From NCBI GenBank assembly GCA_033002965.1, contig JAURVB010000052.1, positions 1-64,000 on the forward strand: a DNA stretch of 64,000 bases. The letters are read 5' to 3'. The DNA comes from Piper betle. Its lineage: Eukaryota; Streptophyta; Magnoliopsida; Piperales; Piperaceae. Made by a program: the position numbers and the translations under genes. Shown here piece by piece: positions 11,480 to 23,632 of this stretch. Numbering within the stretch: the stretch's first letter is position 1; the number at the start of each line of letters is the position of its first letter. Under the pieces are notes generated by a model, which saw nothing but the letters and a program-made list of their open reading frames with translations, made no database searches and was not told where the DNA came from.

Positions 11480-12229
11480 GATCAATTGCCAAAGTAGTGG
11501 GTTCCTTCAAGGGACTCATTCCAGGTTGGTTAGAGAGGTAAATGGTTTGTACTAGATGAGAGGACAGTTATATGTGCCAAATGTTGCAGAGTTTCCCGGA
11601 TTGCTTATGGACATTCTTCATGAGGCCCATCACTCAAGGTTCACTGCATACCCAGGCTCTGTGAAGTTGTATCATGACTTGTGATGATCTTATTGGTAGC
11701 TAGGGCTCAAGAAGGACACCTTCAACACTGTGTCGTGATGTCTTGTTCATTAATAGGTCAAGAGTAAACACCAGAAACTAGGAGGTTTGTTGCAGCCATT
11801 ACCATCACCAGAGTGGAAGTGGAATAGGGAGTTTGTTGTCAGCAGGTCATGCGACTTTGTCACACATCTACCCCCTTCCAAGTGACAAATAGATGCAATA
11901 TGGGTTGTTGTCGATAGGTTGACAAAATCGGCAGACGTTATATCGATTAGTATGACCCATCCTGTGTCTACATGGGCTAGATTATACCAGAACCAAATTG
12001 TCAAACTCCATGGAATTCCTAGGGAGATTGTATCAGATAGAGACCTGAGATTCACTTCTTCCTTTTTGAGATCTTTCCATCAAGAACATGAGATGGAGAC
12101 CAAGTTTAGTACAACCTATTATCCACAAGCCGATGGCCAATCGGAGAGGACCATGGGAAGATAATCTTCCCTTGGTGGAGTTTGCATATAACAATAGCTA
12201 TCAGGCCAACATAGGGATTGCACCCTTAG
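11480..12229 (+). pseudogene. Integrase remnant of element C (N-terminal and core)
   Basis: The zinc-binding region is partly visible (HEAHHSRFTAYPG), followed by the core: CDFV with the first Asp, then HGIPREIVSDRD with the second, then QADGQSERT with the Glu (about 12140). The three catalytic positions can be recognised, but several frameshifts and stops separate them. The frame ends in YNNSYQANIGIAP, where the LTR/TRIM chimera begins. Roughly 110 codons between that point and the resumption at 13680 are missing. Confidence 0.85.
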
Positions 12230-13674
12230 CATATCCTTTAGCATATCGGTATAATGATATTTATAATATTTTTAGGATTTAGCATCCATTCGTATTAACT
12301 TAATAATTAATTTTTGACTTTACTTTATCACACAAATGACTTTTTGAATTCCACACATATTAATAAAATTTAATATAGTGACTTCTTGAATTCAACACAT
12401 TTTCTTCTATATAAAGGAGAGTTCTGTTGATGTTAAATGAAACATTCTCTGGATAGTTTGTGAGCACATTTGACTCACAAAGGGAAGGCTTTAGGATCGT
12501 GTCTCATAGTTGCGAGTTCCTCATCACAATACTAGGTTTGTATAATTACTTGAAATGTTATATATTTCGATTTAGGAGTCTTGGTTGGCTTGAGTCCACA
12601 TTCGATCACCATGCGCTGAGCGCAACCAGGGTCAAAGAATCGGCTCAGTCTAACATAGGGCAGCACCCTTAAAAAAATTACTATGTGGTAGTCTTGGTCG
12701 ACTTGAGTTCATATTCGACCACTATATGTTGAGCGAAACTGGGGTTAATGAATTGACTTAATCTAACACAGGGCAGCACCCCCTGAAAGATTAAATGCCT
12801 GACCCCACGCCGAAAAGGGTTATAGGGCGCAGTGGTGCAAGACAACTCATTATGCACTTGTGATACCGAGAGGGTGAGTCAATGGCAAATATCGATAACT
12901 ACAGGCCGAGGGCCACGTAGCATGTGTGTGCATACATGGGATTGTAGCTGGATGGGCGGCCACCCTCCCAGCATTAAGAGCTCATCATAGGCTCATAATT
13001 ACTAAAAGATGTAATTTAGATGTTGTGGAATATATTAATTATTTCTTGTAATTATATGACTTAGTGTTTTTATCACTGACGCGGAATTGCCTCTGCATGT
13101 ATGAGTATGGAAGGATGGGTAGAGTTGGAACAGCTAGAGGACTCTATTATTGGACTATTTTTTCCCTTGAGAATGTTTGCAAGGTAGTGGGATTTTTGTT
13201 CGGTTCATGGAGCTTAGATTATTCCGAGTATTTGTATATTAAATTTATTGTTATATATTTATTTAAAATCTTGAAAAGTAATAGAAAATTAATTTATGAG
13301 ACACTTAGTTTCATATAGTAATACCTGGCTCATGGCTCGAAACGGGCGGGTCGTTACAGGTTACAAATGTTATCAGAGAAATTTGGTTCTGTGTTAGATG
13401 GTGGGCTGGACTAGGGACGTTGGCTAGGCTGCCGGTCACAGGCCAGAAAGGTCGTGGTCTGGGGCTAGCAATGGGCCAAGTATAGGCATTTTGAGGACGA
13501 AATTTTCTAAGGTGGCTGGATTGTGAGATCCCTCAACTTAATCCCACATCTAATACCTACTGAGAGAAGATCCTGTTTATAAGAGGGAATGGACTATAGA
13601 TCTTTAACTTAGGTTAACCATTTTTAAAAAATGATTTATGCTCGTTATGTTGCACTTTGGGTCAGGTCATTATA
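12230..13674 (+). mobile_element. Chimera: long LTR, TRIM interior, TRIM LTR
   Basis: The first part is a plus-strand long LTR. It has a TATATAAA box (12408-12415), two diverged copies of the block ending in CTAACATAGGGCAGCACCC, the conserved GCGGAATTGCCTCTGC (13081-13096), and an end in GGGTCGTTACA near 13358. A TRIM interior follows directly, with a degenerate primer site (ATGTTATCAGAG), then AAGGTGGCTGGAT and one TRIM LTR of 153 bp (13522-13674). The left boundary and target duplication are unclear: CATAT follows at 13675-13679 and also occurs at 12230-12234 and 12242-12246, but no TG start follows either. The same long-LTR/TRIM order occurs at 54494-56358. Confidence 0.7.
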
Positions 13675-13963
13675 CATATGAGCTTGCACTTCCACCTAGT
13701 CTATCAGGAGTGCACTTGGTGTTCCATGAATATATGCTAAAGAAGTACATGCCCAATGGATCACACCAACTTCAGTATGACGAGCTGGACATCCAACCCG
13801 ACCTATCCTATGAGGAGGAGGCTACACGGATTCTCAACCGGTCAGTGAAGACTCTCTATAGGAAAGAAGTGCCTTTGGTGAAGGTATTTTGATCGTGGCA
13901 GGGTGTTGAGGAGGCCACTTGGGAGCGTGAGAACAAGATGGAGCAGCGTTTACCTAGACTCTT
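13675..13963 (+). pseudogene. Integrase C-terminus and chromodomain remnant of element C
   Basis: The frame resumes with YELALPPSLSGVHLVFHEY and MLKKY, the conserved C-terminal integrase stretch, then the chromodomain-type VPLVKVF and EEATWERE. It is cut at 13963 by the solo LTR. The frame then continues beyond it at 17029-17059 to a stop, which supports the solo LTR as a clean insertion. An in-frame stop after VKVF (13890) breaks it. Confidence 0.88.
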
Positions 13964-14395
13964 TTTAACGACATGCCCGAACCGGACCGGGTGTTACTTA
14001 AAAATATAATTGATGTAATGGTAATATTCCAGAACATGAACGGAAATACAGCAAATAGTCTTGCAACATATAATATAAATCATAATAATAAATCATGTTC
14101 TCTAAAATTTAAAATAACTGTCCCACAGTCTCGGACCGTTTCCCATAGCCACATTTATAACACAAGAGAATAATAAGGAAGTCCAACTTTATTATCAATT
14201 CACCATACCTGGGTCCGTAAAAGAACCACCAACCACAATTCTATCCTTTAGTCCCAAAGCTGCTCACTTGCAGAGGCAATTCCACGTTAGTGATAAAACT
14301 ACTAAGCCGCATAATTAAATGAAACAAGTCAATATAATCCCTATTATCATTTCACTCGTTTTTATTATTATTATTACACAAGTAAAGAGTAATTA

Positions 14396-14960
14396 TCCCT
14401 CAGGTCATTCTGAGATTAGTAATTTGTCTCTTAGGTCATTCTAAGATTAGTAAAAGTTGACTCCCAGCTCATTCTGAGATTAGAAAATGTCTCCCAGCTC
14501 ATTCTGAGATTAGGTAGTCTCCCAATTCATTTTGAGATTAGTCATGGTCTCCCAGCTCATTATGAGATTAGGTGGTCTCCCAATTCATTTTGAGATTAGT
14601 CATGGTCCCCCAATCCATTTTGAGGTCAGTCTCCCAGTTCATTCTGAGATTAGAACATTATCTCCCAGCTCATTCTGAGATTAGGTGGTCTCCCAATTCA
14701 TTTTGAGATTAGTCATAGTCTCCCAGTTCATTCTGAGATTAGAAAATTGTCTCCCAACTCATTCTGAGATTAAGTGGTCCCCCAATTCATTTTGAGGTTA
14801 GTCATGGTCTCATAGTTCATTTTGAGATTAGAAAATTGTCTCCCAACTCATTCTGAAATTAGGTGGTCTCCCAATTCATTTTGAGGTTAGTCATGGTCTC
14901 CCAGTTCATTCTGAGATTAGAAAATTGTCTCCCAGCTCATTCTGAGATTAGGTGCCGACA
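14396..14960. repeat. Higher-order minisatellite, 89-bp trimer
   Basis: About nineteen monomers share CTCCCAGCTCATTCTGAGAT. From about 14630 onward they are organised as a repeating trimer of 31, 28 and 30 bp, distinguished by the tails TAGAAAATTGT, TAGGTGGT and TAGTCATGGT. The trimer occurs about four times. The left end is less regular. Confidence 0.9.
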
Positions 14961-15304
14961 AAGGCTACCAGTTTGGAAAAATAAAATACACAATTTTATT
15001 TAATTATACCAACTTGGGAAAATACAACATTTCAAATAATTATACAGACAATACAACATTTCAATTGATTATAAGCACACACATAGTAACACACATAGTA
15101 ATTTTAAAGGTGCGGCCCCATGTCGGACTGAGTACAACAGGGCGACCAGGGCTACCAATAAGGGAAAGTACAACATTTCAAATGATTATACGGACCTGGA
15201 TATTTTGAACTTGCAGCTGCGACCAATGATCCTAATCTGAACGAGAATATAAAATAATACATAAGTATAATTTTATTCGAGTAGGAATGCATGCAACTAA
15301 ATAT

Positions 15305-15331
15305 CTAATATATATATATATATATATGTAT
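15305..15331. repeat. TA microsatellite
   Basis: Run of about twelve TA units within the AT-rich part of the solo LTR. Confidence 0.85.
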
Positions 15332-17028
15332 ATCATTTCCAAAAATATTAAATATTAAATTATCAACAAATCTAGTGAGATAATTAATTATTCCTATGAT
15401 ATAATCATTTAAGTCCAATTTACATTTTAAATTAATTATCTAAATCATAATTAATACTTAACAAATGATAAAATAATTATTACTAATAAACAAGTATTTA
15501 ATTTTCCTTTGTGGTGATAATTACTTAACCCCGATCTTATAATTTAGTTGACGCTTATAATTTTTAATCGCTACTATTATTTACAGCAATTTAATTAATT
15601 AAGTTTATCGATTAAATTATTTAAAATAATTTGTATTATTCAAAAATATTATTAATACAATTATTTTAAATTATTCGACTCAATAAAGTTTCGAACTTTA
15701 TTTATTTTTATTATTCTCTTTAGGTTCGGCGCTAGTAATTGCTATCTGACTATAGTTTAATAACCTATTTTCTACATTACTAACTCGTTATTAAAATGCT
15801 CACTTTGTTTACCTAATATTAAATTTAATATGGTAAACATAAAATCTTTATTTTATTAATTACTTATAACCATCTGATTTAGTTTAATCGATTGTTGTCC
15901 CGATTAATTATCGATCATTTGTCATTACCATATTTTTTTATTACTTGTGGCGATTTCGTACAATAATTAATAAATTTAGTAACTTTAATCCATAACCCAT
16001 TAAAATGATTATTTTTAAATATTTATTACAAGTTAATATTATTTTTCAACTCGAGTCGGTATCGAGCCCAGTGTTTTTTACGAGTGGGTATTATTATTTA
16101 ACTCGAGCTGTGTCGAGTCAAGCATTATTTACAAGTTTGGCACCCAAGGTAATTTTTTCTTCTTCTTCTTCTTTGGCACGCTCTGATCTCGACTCCAGGC
16201 GCCCTCCAGCCGCCGCCGCCGCCGACCACCTCCGGCCGCCGTCCAACTCCGTCGTGTTGTTTTAGTGTCACCCTAGCCAAGTACGGCCGCCTTCCAACCG
16301 CGGCAACGCTTGCATCGCCTGCCTAGCGGCACGCTTGTGTCACCAATTCTAACGCCGGCAAGCGTCACCGCCTCAATTGGGTAGTCGCCTTGACACCCTC
16401 GACCTCTTATGGACCTTCTCGGGCCAGATTGCAACCTGTCTCCAACAAGGACGGCCGGACTTCTTCACCCACCACCGCGCCTCTATTTTTACCACCCCCG
16501 ACCGGCATCCACACATGTGAGATCGACCCTACACTGATCGACAAAGAGATTAGGATCATCTTCTAACATCGAAACGACCATCGCCACCTATTCCCGGCAA
16601 AACCTTGCGTGTGCTTACCCATCTCGCCGAACAGGGGACTCGTTGGCCAAATTAAACTTTAATTTCTATTTAGTTTCTTTCTTGTTGATTTTAAGCTTTA
16701 ATCCTCACGATTATAAAGCTTATTATCAAATTAACATATGCATGCAAGAAAATTAAGAAGAGGGAGATAGGAAAGAATACCTAAGCAAGGAAGAAGACAC
16801 GCCGGCAAGGAAGAGGAGAAGAAAATGCGAATGAAGGCTAGGGTGGAGGACGTGCTTCATAAAATAAAATGAAATGACGGATAGGGTATGTGAAAACACC
16901 TGTATTTCATATAACCGGGTAACCGGGTAATTAATAAAATATAATAATTAACCGGGTATTGGATATAACATGTTCGGTCCTTCTTAAACCGCGTTCGGGT
17001 CTTTTTTTTTCACGGTCTTTACACTCTT

Positions 17029-17178
17029 TAGTGCAGAGGACGACAACTCGAAGTATTAACACCCTTCCATGTTTGGGTTGAGTGCTATTATATGTTTTAT
17101 TTTGTGTATCGTGGCGTGTTTATGTGTGTGTAACCCTTGAGGAAATTTCGGGGTGAAATTTTTCTAAGTGGGGGAGAT
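17029..17178 (+). other. End of pol, 3' untranslated part and polypurine tract of element C
   Basis: The last codons of pol end at a TAA (17057-17059). A short untranslated stretch contains GAAATTTCGGGGTGAAATT (about 17141-17159), then the polypurine tract AAGTGGGGGAGA (17166-17177) next to the 3' LTR. The same pattern recurs in D, in the composite insertion and in the TRIM interiors. Confidence 0.8.
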
Positions 17179-17250
17179 AGTAAAACCCAGGCTACCCACC
17201 CAAGGTTTTTACTATCGATTCCATTGTTACCTAAATCGGGTTAGTAGGGT

Positions 17251-17785
17251 TGTAACGACCCAGCCCAAAGTGCAACGTAATGGGCTAAGTCATTTCTTTA
17301 AAATGGGTACCCCGAAAGTTAAAGATCTATAGTCTATTCCCACTTATAAATAGGAACTTCTCCCAGTAGGTATTAGATGTGGGACTAAGTTGAGGGATCT
17401 TACAATCCACCCACCTTAGGAAATTTCGCCCCGAAATGCCTATCCTTGGCCCGTTGCTAGCCCCAGCCCACATCCTTTCTGGCCCGTGACCGGCAGCCTA
17501 GCCAACGTTTCTAGTCTTGGCCCATTGCTATCCCCAGCCCGCGACCTTTTTGGCCTGTGACCGGCAGCCTAGCCAACGTCCCTAGTCCATCCCACCATCT
17601 AACACGGAACCAGGTCGGCTCTGATACAAGTTGTAACGACCCAGCCCAAAGTGCAACGTAATGGGCTAAGTCATTTCTTTAAAATGGGTACCCCGGAAGT
17701 TAAAGATCTATAGTTCATTCCCACTTATAAACAGGATCTTCTCCCAGTAGGTATTAGATGTGGGACTAAGTTGAGGGATCTTACA
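17251..17785 (-). mobile_element. TRIM element, two LTRs, minus strand
   Basis: LTRs of 154 bp at 17251-17404 and 17632-17785 flank a 227-bp interior. The perfect target duplication AGGGT is at 17246-17250 and 17786-17790. On the minus strand the primer site reads TGTATCAGAGCC (near 17628-17617), and the end of the interior has TTTCGGGGCGAAAT before the polypurine tract. The interior has the same internal duplication as the longer interior at 5574-5800. Confidence 0.95.
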
Positions 17786-17911
17786 AGGGTCTGGCCCCTT
17801 TTGCCGTGGTTTGTATATGATATGCTATAAGTTGTCCAGCCGTAGACTCCTTCGGCGTTTGGTACGTTTGTTTGGATGCAGCTCCCCAAACTTTTTAATG
17901 TTTGGTATAAT

Positions 17912-18613
17912 TTAATTGCATATAGCTAGATGTTAGAACTTTGTCCTTCGTGTGTCTTTTGTGTTCTTGCCTTGTGTTCAATAACCTTTCGGACCATCCT
18001 CACCCCTTTTGGGACCAACAGTGTGATTCTTGAGGTGGGCCTGATCGCTTTAGGGTAAAAACCCTAAGTTTTGGGTTTTTAGATAACCTAACCCTTACCA
18101 CTTTAGCTAACCCAACCCATACATCTATAGCTATGGCACCCATACTTAATTGCATATAGCTAGATGTTAGGACTTTGTCCTTCGCGTGTCTTTTGTGTTC
18201 TTGCCTTGTGTTCAATAACCTTTCGGACCGTCCTCACCCCTTTTGGGACCAACAGTGTGATTCTTGAGGTGGGCCTGATCGCTTTAGGGTAAAAACCCTA
18301 AGTTTTGGGTTTTTAGATAACCTAACCCTTACCACTTTAGCTAACCCAACCCATACATCTATAGCTATGGCACCCATACTTAATTGCATATAGCTAGATG
18401 TTAGGACTTTGTCCTTCGCGTGTCTTTTGTGTTCTTGCCTTGTGTTCAATAACCTTTCGGACCGTCCTCACCCCTTTTGGGACCAACAGTGTGATTCTTG
18501 AGGTGGGCCTGATCGCTTTAGGGTAAAAACCCTAAGTTTTGGGTTTTTAGATAACCTAACCCTTACCTCTTTAGCTAACCCAACCCATACATCTATAGCT
18601 ATGGCACCCATAC
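17912..18613 (+). repeat. Tandem triplication, 234-bp unit
   Basis: Units start at 17912, 18146 and 18380, each with TTAATTGCATATAGCTAG. Units two and three are nearly identical, so the duplication is recent. Other C-type LTRs have one unit at this place. Confidence 0.93.
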
Positions 18614-18785
18614 CTCTATAGCTATGGCACCCATACCTCTATAGGTATGGCATCCATACCTCTATGGGAATGACACCCATACCTCTAAGGGAATGACACT
18701 CATACCTTTATAGGTATAGCACTCATACCTTTATAGGTATGACACCCATACCTCTATAGGTATATCGCACCCATACCTCTATGAC
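18590..18785. repeat. Palindromic short repeats in LTR
   Basis: About eight units of roughly 22 bp contain CATACCTCTATAGGTATG, which is nearly its own reverse complement. Similar arrays with fewer units are at about 8275-8420 and 46470-46640. Confidence 0.88.
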
Positions 18786-21700
18786 ATCACCAAGTCAACC
18801 TATACCGCATTATCCATCCCATACATCTTTAGGAATGGTACCCATACCTATGATATTACCAAACCAACCACCCTTTTTCGATAAAATCCACCCCTTCCCT
18901 CACCTTTTCACAATTTCTCCTTCCCTCCTCACCTCCAACCACTATCTTCTACCCTCCATGGCCTTCTTCTTCCTCCTTGGAGCTCCAAGCTACCCCCTCC
19001 ACGTTCTAGCATACTAGGGTGGTAGGTTTTGAAGTTGGATGCCTCAAAAACCTCCCCTCGGTCTTCACTAGTTGGCCTCAGGTTTGGGCTGCCTCTGTTG
19101 CTTGTTGTGTGATGTATGTCACTTGTATGTTTATATAAATTTATTTTTAGGGCATTTGTATCATGCATATCTGTATGTTAGGAGAATTTTAAGTGCACAT
19201 TCATCTTATTTGGACATGAAAATAAGTAGATATGATTTTTACAATGCATGTAGGTCACTAATATGTACCGTTTCAGTATAAAAATTCTATCATGGCATCT
19301 TGATGTTCAATTTACACGATTCTTATTTTGTTACACCCACAACTTGTAGATCTACAAATTGTGTGTTGGTTGTTTTACCTTCCATGCCCAATAATTTACA
19401 TGTTTGAGGGTAAAATATGAGAAAAGGTGGCATCTTAGACCATTATAGGGATATAACTACTCATTTCTCTAATTTTCACTCTCTGACCTTGTTGGATGTG
19501 TTGATGCACAACATGACATATTTGTTATCGTAATGTGAGGAGTTCTTAGTAAAAATTTAACCCTTATATAACCACTAAATTATCATGAAAATCACCCATA
19601 AGTATGCCTTGTATTTTCTATGTGTTTATAACTATGAGCATTTTTTGTGATTGGATTATATTTTAAGCCATGAAATTTAAACTAATAAAATATTCTAAAA
19701 ATATATGAAACTAAAATAATTATCTACTTGAAATACATAAATTTTGGGAATGGGTAAAAATCATCTAGGTATGTTTTAGAGGGGTCTACTTAGACAGTGT
19801 AAAAATGTTGATGAAAACCCTAGTTTTTCACCCCAGTTGTAATTAAATTAAAATAGGTTAAGAGTGTTGGATTTTAGTGAAACTTGGTCCACACCTTACG
19901 CTATGTCTTTTTAGGACCCTGATCAATATTTGGGCCATTTGGGTAGGTTCCCAATGTTATTTTTGAATTTTAAATTTGATAGGGTTCAGATAGCTTCAGG
20001 AACCGCCAATCCACCTACCCAACTTATAAAATCCACTTAGTCTCATTTACAAAGTAAATTAGGCGTAGATCATACTAGACTCAAACTACGTGTGTTAGCT
20101 AACTAGGCATACTGACCCAAGCCCATTTGGAGTTCTCTAGCGCATGAACCAACAGTTACAAAATTGGTGAGCAGCCCAAGAACACGGTTTCAGTACCTTA
20201 GTGCCGAGCTTAATGGGCCTTGTTCCCCTTGATTGGCCAATGGGCCAGCCATGGTGGAAATTTACCTATGAATCTTAGAGTGTAAGGGACAACCCATCCA
20301 AATAACAGCCCATTTGGACATTGTTAGTCCTATCCGAAAGATTTCTGGTAAGCCCATTCGATTAAAAACCCTAGAATTGATTAAAACCCACTAAGTAAAC
20401 ATGAAACCAAAACCTTAATTAACTTAACTAATAAAGTTTAACACTTCACTTAGGACCTAATTAATATAATTAAGTGATGTTAGGTGTTGAGCTTGTGTGG
20501 AGGCTTTGCCTCATTTTGCTTGCCGATGTGACCCGATTCTTATTCGGTTCAATCTCCGTGTTATGTATCGCCGGTGAGCTCACCAACTAAAATACAAAGC
20601 TCTACTCACTCAGATTCGTAGCATTCTCCCTTTGCTTGATCTTTGCTTGACTCCCTATGTGTCGAGTTTAACCTTATTATAGATATAGGATGGCATTGGC
20701 GGCATTTTATTGGATCCCTCCGTTGCCAGGCCATTTAGCCGTGTTTTCTACACATGTTTAAGAAAAGTAAAAGGATGAGATCTCTTGTTGGCTTTTGAAC
20801 TGAAGCTCCAAAAATATATGATACAAGCCTCTTCTGTAGACCTATTATAAAAGTACACACATTTTTATGGATTTCACAAATAAGAGATTGAGCGGTATGG
20901 AGATATTTATGAACCACACTAGTACTCTTTCAAACCCTCACGTAGTGTGGAGTATGAGGGTACCACGTAATGCAACACAATTCTGAAATTTCTAGCACTA
21001 CTTTAACTATTCCTTTTGCAACTCGAGTACTGTCGCGGGTGTAATATGGAGGATGTGAGGGCATAAGTGTTGTATGTATGAATATAAATATTAGTCGTGC
21101 ATGCGCACCTTCACTTGTTTAACAATGTTTGCTTATCGCTCAGTGTAAGGCAATTCTGAAGTTTCTTAAATTTTTGTGGGTAATGGAATACCCATTTGCC
21201 AGCTTGCTATTTTACCAGTAGTTATTCGGACCGGTAAACAAATTTATTTGATTATTGACGTGGTTTTCTATTATATGTAGGTGAGGTTCCCTGGCGTTGG
21301 CCAGCTTAGGTGCATGGATTACATGGCTCAATGGTGGTGGTGGCAGGGCTTTGTGCTATGTTGTTTGTTTGATTATGTATTTTGTGGATGACTATATGAC
21401 GGGCATATCTCCTAACTATATGAGCCTTGTACGATTTGGATGTATGTCATAATAGTTGTGCTAGCATACTTTATCTTTATATTGTTATATTTTATTGTAA
21501 AGTTATAACACTTTAGGGCCATGCTAGCCATCTTCTGCAAGGTATAGAAGCCCTAGAGTTTAGGAACATGATGAGGAGCTAAGTCAAGCACACAAAATGT
21601 ATTTGGCTACAACTGTTTGCATATTAGAGTAACGTGGGTGGAGGAGCTTACGGTTCACACCACTTGAAGCCCCATGTGAAATCTGGGTATTAGGGTTTGA

Positions 21701-22214
21701 TGCCCTGATACTCAACAATGTGGTGTAATTTTTTGATGATTTAATTATTTCTCACATAGGGTATGTGGAAGAGGTAACCATGACCCATATTTAAATACTC
21801 GCATAATCTTCATGTAACTAATAAGAAGACCTAAGTTAATCACTTGAACTAAGTAGTAAGAATATGATATACGCAATAGCAAGTAACCTCAAAACAATAG
21901 CGGGGTCTGCTTCTTCTATAGTTGGGAGTGATCATCACATTTTTAAAGTCACTGCTCATAGACGTAGGGGTAGTTCAACTTCTGTTATGACTAGGGGTGT
22001 TCATATAGAAATCCTTTAAGTCTATGATCCACTTACTAGTGCAAACTCTCTATGCATTTTATGAAAAACAAACCTAGTGTTCATCTTAAGCCTCCACGGA
22101 GAGTTGAGATCCGCTTCCGTGAAGTCTGTACGCAATAGCCTAACAAGTAGCTTCCAAATTATAATATCCCGATTTGATCCGTCCATTCAGGCCGAATTTA
22201 GGTGTTACACTATC

Positions 22215-23240
22215 CCTCGTTGGATCTTCCCTTTGCCGAAAATGTATTGGAAGAAGTTGCTTTATATAGCTTGGTGGGCACACACTCCACCAATTTTCTA
22301 GACTACTAGAGTTGCCACTTAGAAACCTATAATCACTGTCACATTTCTCTTCCATCTCTCTTTTTAAGCACCATCTCTCAACAAAATTCGGTACTCAAAC
22401 GCATTATAAGACTCTTAAGCTTGTGGTATCATTTTTCGTCAGTGGTGTACAACTTTGTGTGCCCCATTTTGTATATAACTTGACGTCTTACTAAATTTTA
22501 ACATTTTAAGCACATTAAAGGAGTTAAAATTTTCATTTGTAGGTCAAAATTCTCTAGAATTTTGAACTTTGGGACTTGATATGGACTTGAACGCCCAACT
22601 GAGGATTGGACATTGGACTATGCTTCCACTCAAAGACCCCATTACATTGAATTCAATGAGTGTGGAATTCCCACAATGATAATGTGAAGAAATGAAAGAA
22701 ATAAAATAAAACTTTTATTCCTTCATTTATCTTATGGTGCTTGCATGTCATAGAGCTTGCAACACTTTCACGGCATGGACACCTTGGTGTAACCAATTCT
22801 CAAGCATTCCAAGTGGTGCTCGGCACTCTGGCAACAATCTAGGGCAATCCTGGGCGCATCACTCTTGTAGCACCACACAAGTCTTCCAAGCATTGTGAAG
22901 ATGATGTTGTACACATGTTAATTTGTATGCAAACAATAAGTTTGATTAAATAATTTTAAAAATTAATTTTCTTATAACTTATTATTTAATTTAGATGTTT
23001 GGTTACTAAACCAAAATATTTTGGTTTGGTTTGGTTCGGTTCGATTTGGCTTTGAGGATACTTCAGTTCAATTTCTATTATGAATTCTAGGCACCAAAGG
23101 TAATTTGATCAATTTGGTTCGATTCAGTTCCTGACCATATATGCTCACTCTTAATATATATATGCTTGTGTTAGGAAGTAAATAAATAGTGCCAAAATAA
23201 CTTTGATCAAATCTTATGTTTTCGAAAATGTGTCAAGGGA
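22215..23240. other. Unassigned segment between element C and the next LTR
   Basis: AT-rich, no recognisable protein. It has a run of GGTTTGGTTTGGTTCGGTTCG near 23020. If the boundaries of the neighbours are right, this stretch was originally continuous with 36161 onward. Confidence 0.5.
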
Positions 23241-23632
23241 TCTCATGCAAACCCTGCGACCTAAGTTAGGATTTCGCCAACAGGTCTATGCTAAATTACC
23301 AAAATATCCTTGAAACTTTTTAAATTTTCCAAATCAGACCTCACTATTTCCCTGACCACCCAACTTAACACCGCTTAACTCCCTAATTACCCCATATTAG
23401 CCTTAGTATTTCCTAATAATGTCTAAGTTACCCCTCCCATTTTATTTTCAATTCCTCCCCACTTCGACTAGTTTGATCATCACTTTCTTCCCCACTTGGC
23501 CGACGACCATCCCTGCCCCCCACCTCCCTTGGTGCTGACCTAGCAGCTGTCGCAGGCCACCTCCACCACCACTCCCCCTCTCCTTCAACTCTTCCTTCCC
23601 CTCCTCTTCCTCTATTTTGCCAATTCTTTCCC

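Larger units (their letters stand above)
13964..17023 (-). mobile_element. Solo LTR (3060 bp), minus strand
   Basis: On the minus strand it starts TGTAAAGACCGTG (right end) and ends in TGTCGTTAAA (left end, TGTAA changed to TTTAA). The perfect target duplication CTCTT lies at 13959-13963 and 17024-17028. It contains an 89-bp higher-order minisatellite (14396-14960), long AT-rich stretches (15240-16140) and a GC-rich block with CCG repeats (16195-16260) like an LTR leader. No internal coding region is present, so it is a solo LTR left by LTR-LTR recombination. Proline/serine-rich frames in the GC block are not genes. Confidence 0.9.
7928..22209 (+). mobile_element. Chromovirus-like Ty3/gypsy element C, rearranged and multiply nested
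   Basis: A left LTR starts TGTAAAACCC at 7928 and a right LTR ends GGTGTTACA at 22209. Flanks CTATT (7923-7927) and CTATC (22210-22214) match at four of five bases, supporting one insertion. Between them are an inverted primer-site/gag block, decayed reverse transcriptase, RNase H, integrase and chromodomain, then a 3' polypurine tract (17166-17177) and a 3' LTR. Nested inside are an LTR/TRIM chimera (about 12230-13674), a solo LTR (13964-17023) and a TRIM (17251-17785). Long LTRs and a chromodomain suggest a Del/Tekay-type chromovirus. Pol is dead by stops, frameshifts and deletions. Confidence 0.78.
17179..22209 (+). repeat. 3' LTR of element C
   Basis: Starts AGTAAAACCC (TGTAAAACCC with a changed first base) right after the polypurine tract and ends TAGGTGTTACA. 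It is about 4.5 kb without the nested TRIM. It includes a 234-bp triplication (17912-18613), palindromic repeats (18590-18785), a TATA-like GATAAAATCC near 18880, and a hairpin-prone GGGTAATGGAATACCC block near 21178. Homologous LTRs lie at 46040-49170 and 59155-63089. No coding signal was found in it. Confidence 0.82.

Noticed and set aside
14396..14960. CRISPR-like direct repeats
   Set aside because: Units are adjacent without unique spacers, inside a plant LTR. It is a minisatellite.
16005..16265. Pro/Ser/Ala-rich frame of 86 codons
   Set aside because: It falls in the GC-rich leader-like block of a solo LTR; base composition explains it.
18000..18449. Two identical 71-codon minus-strand frames
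   Set aside because: They are copies within the 234-bp tandem repeat in an LTR, with no protein family signal.
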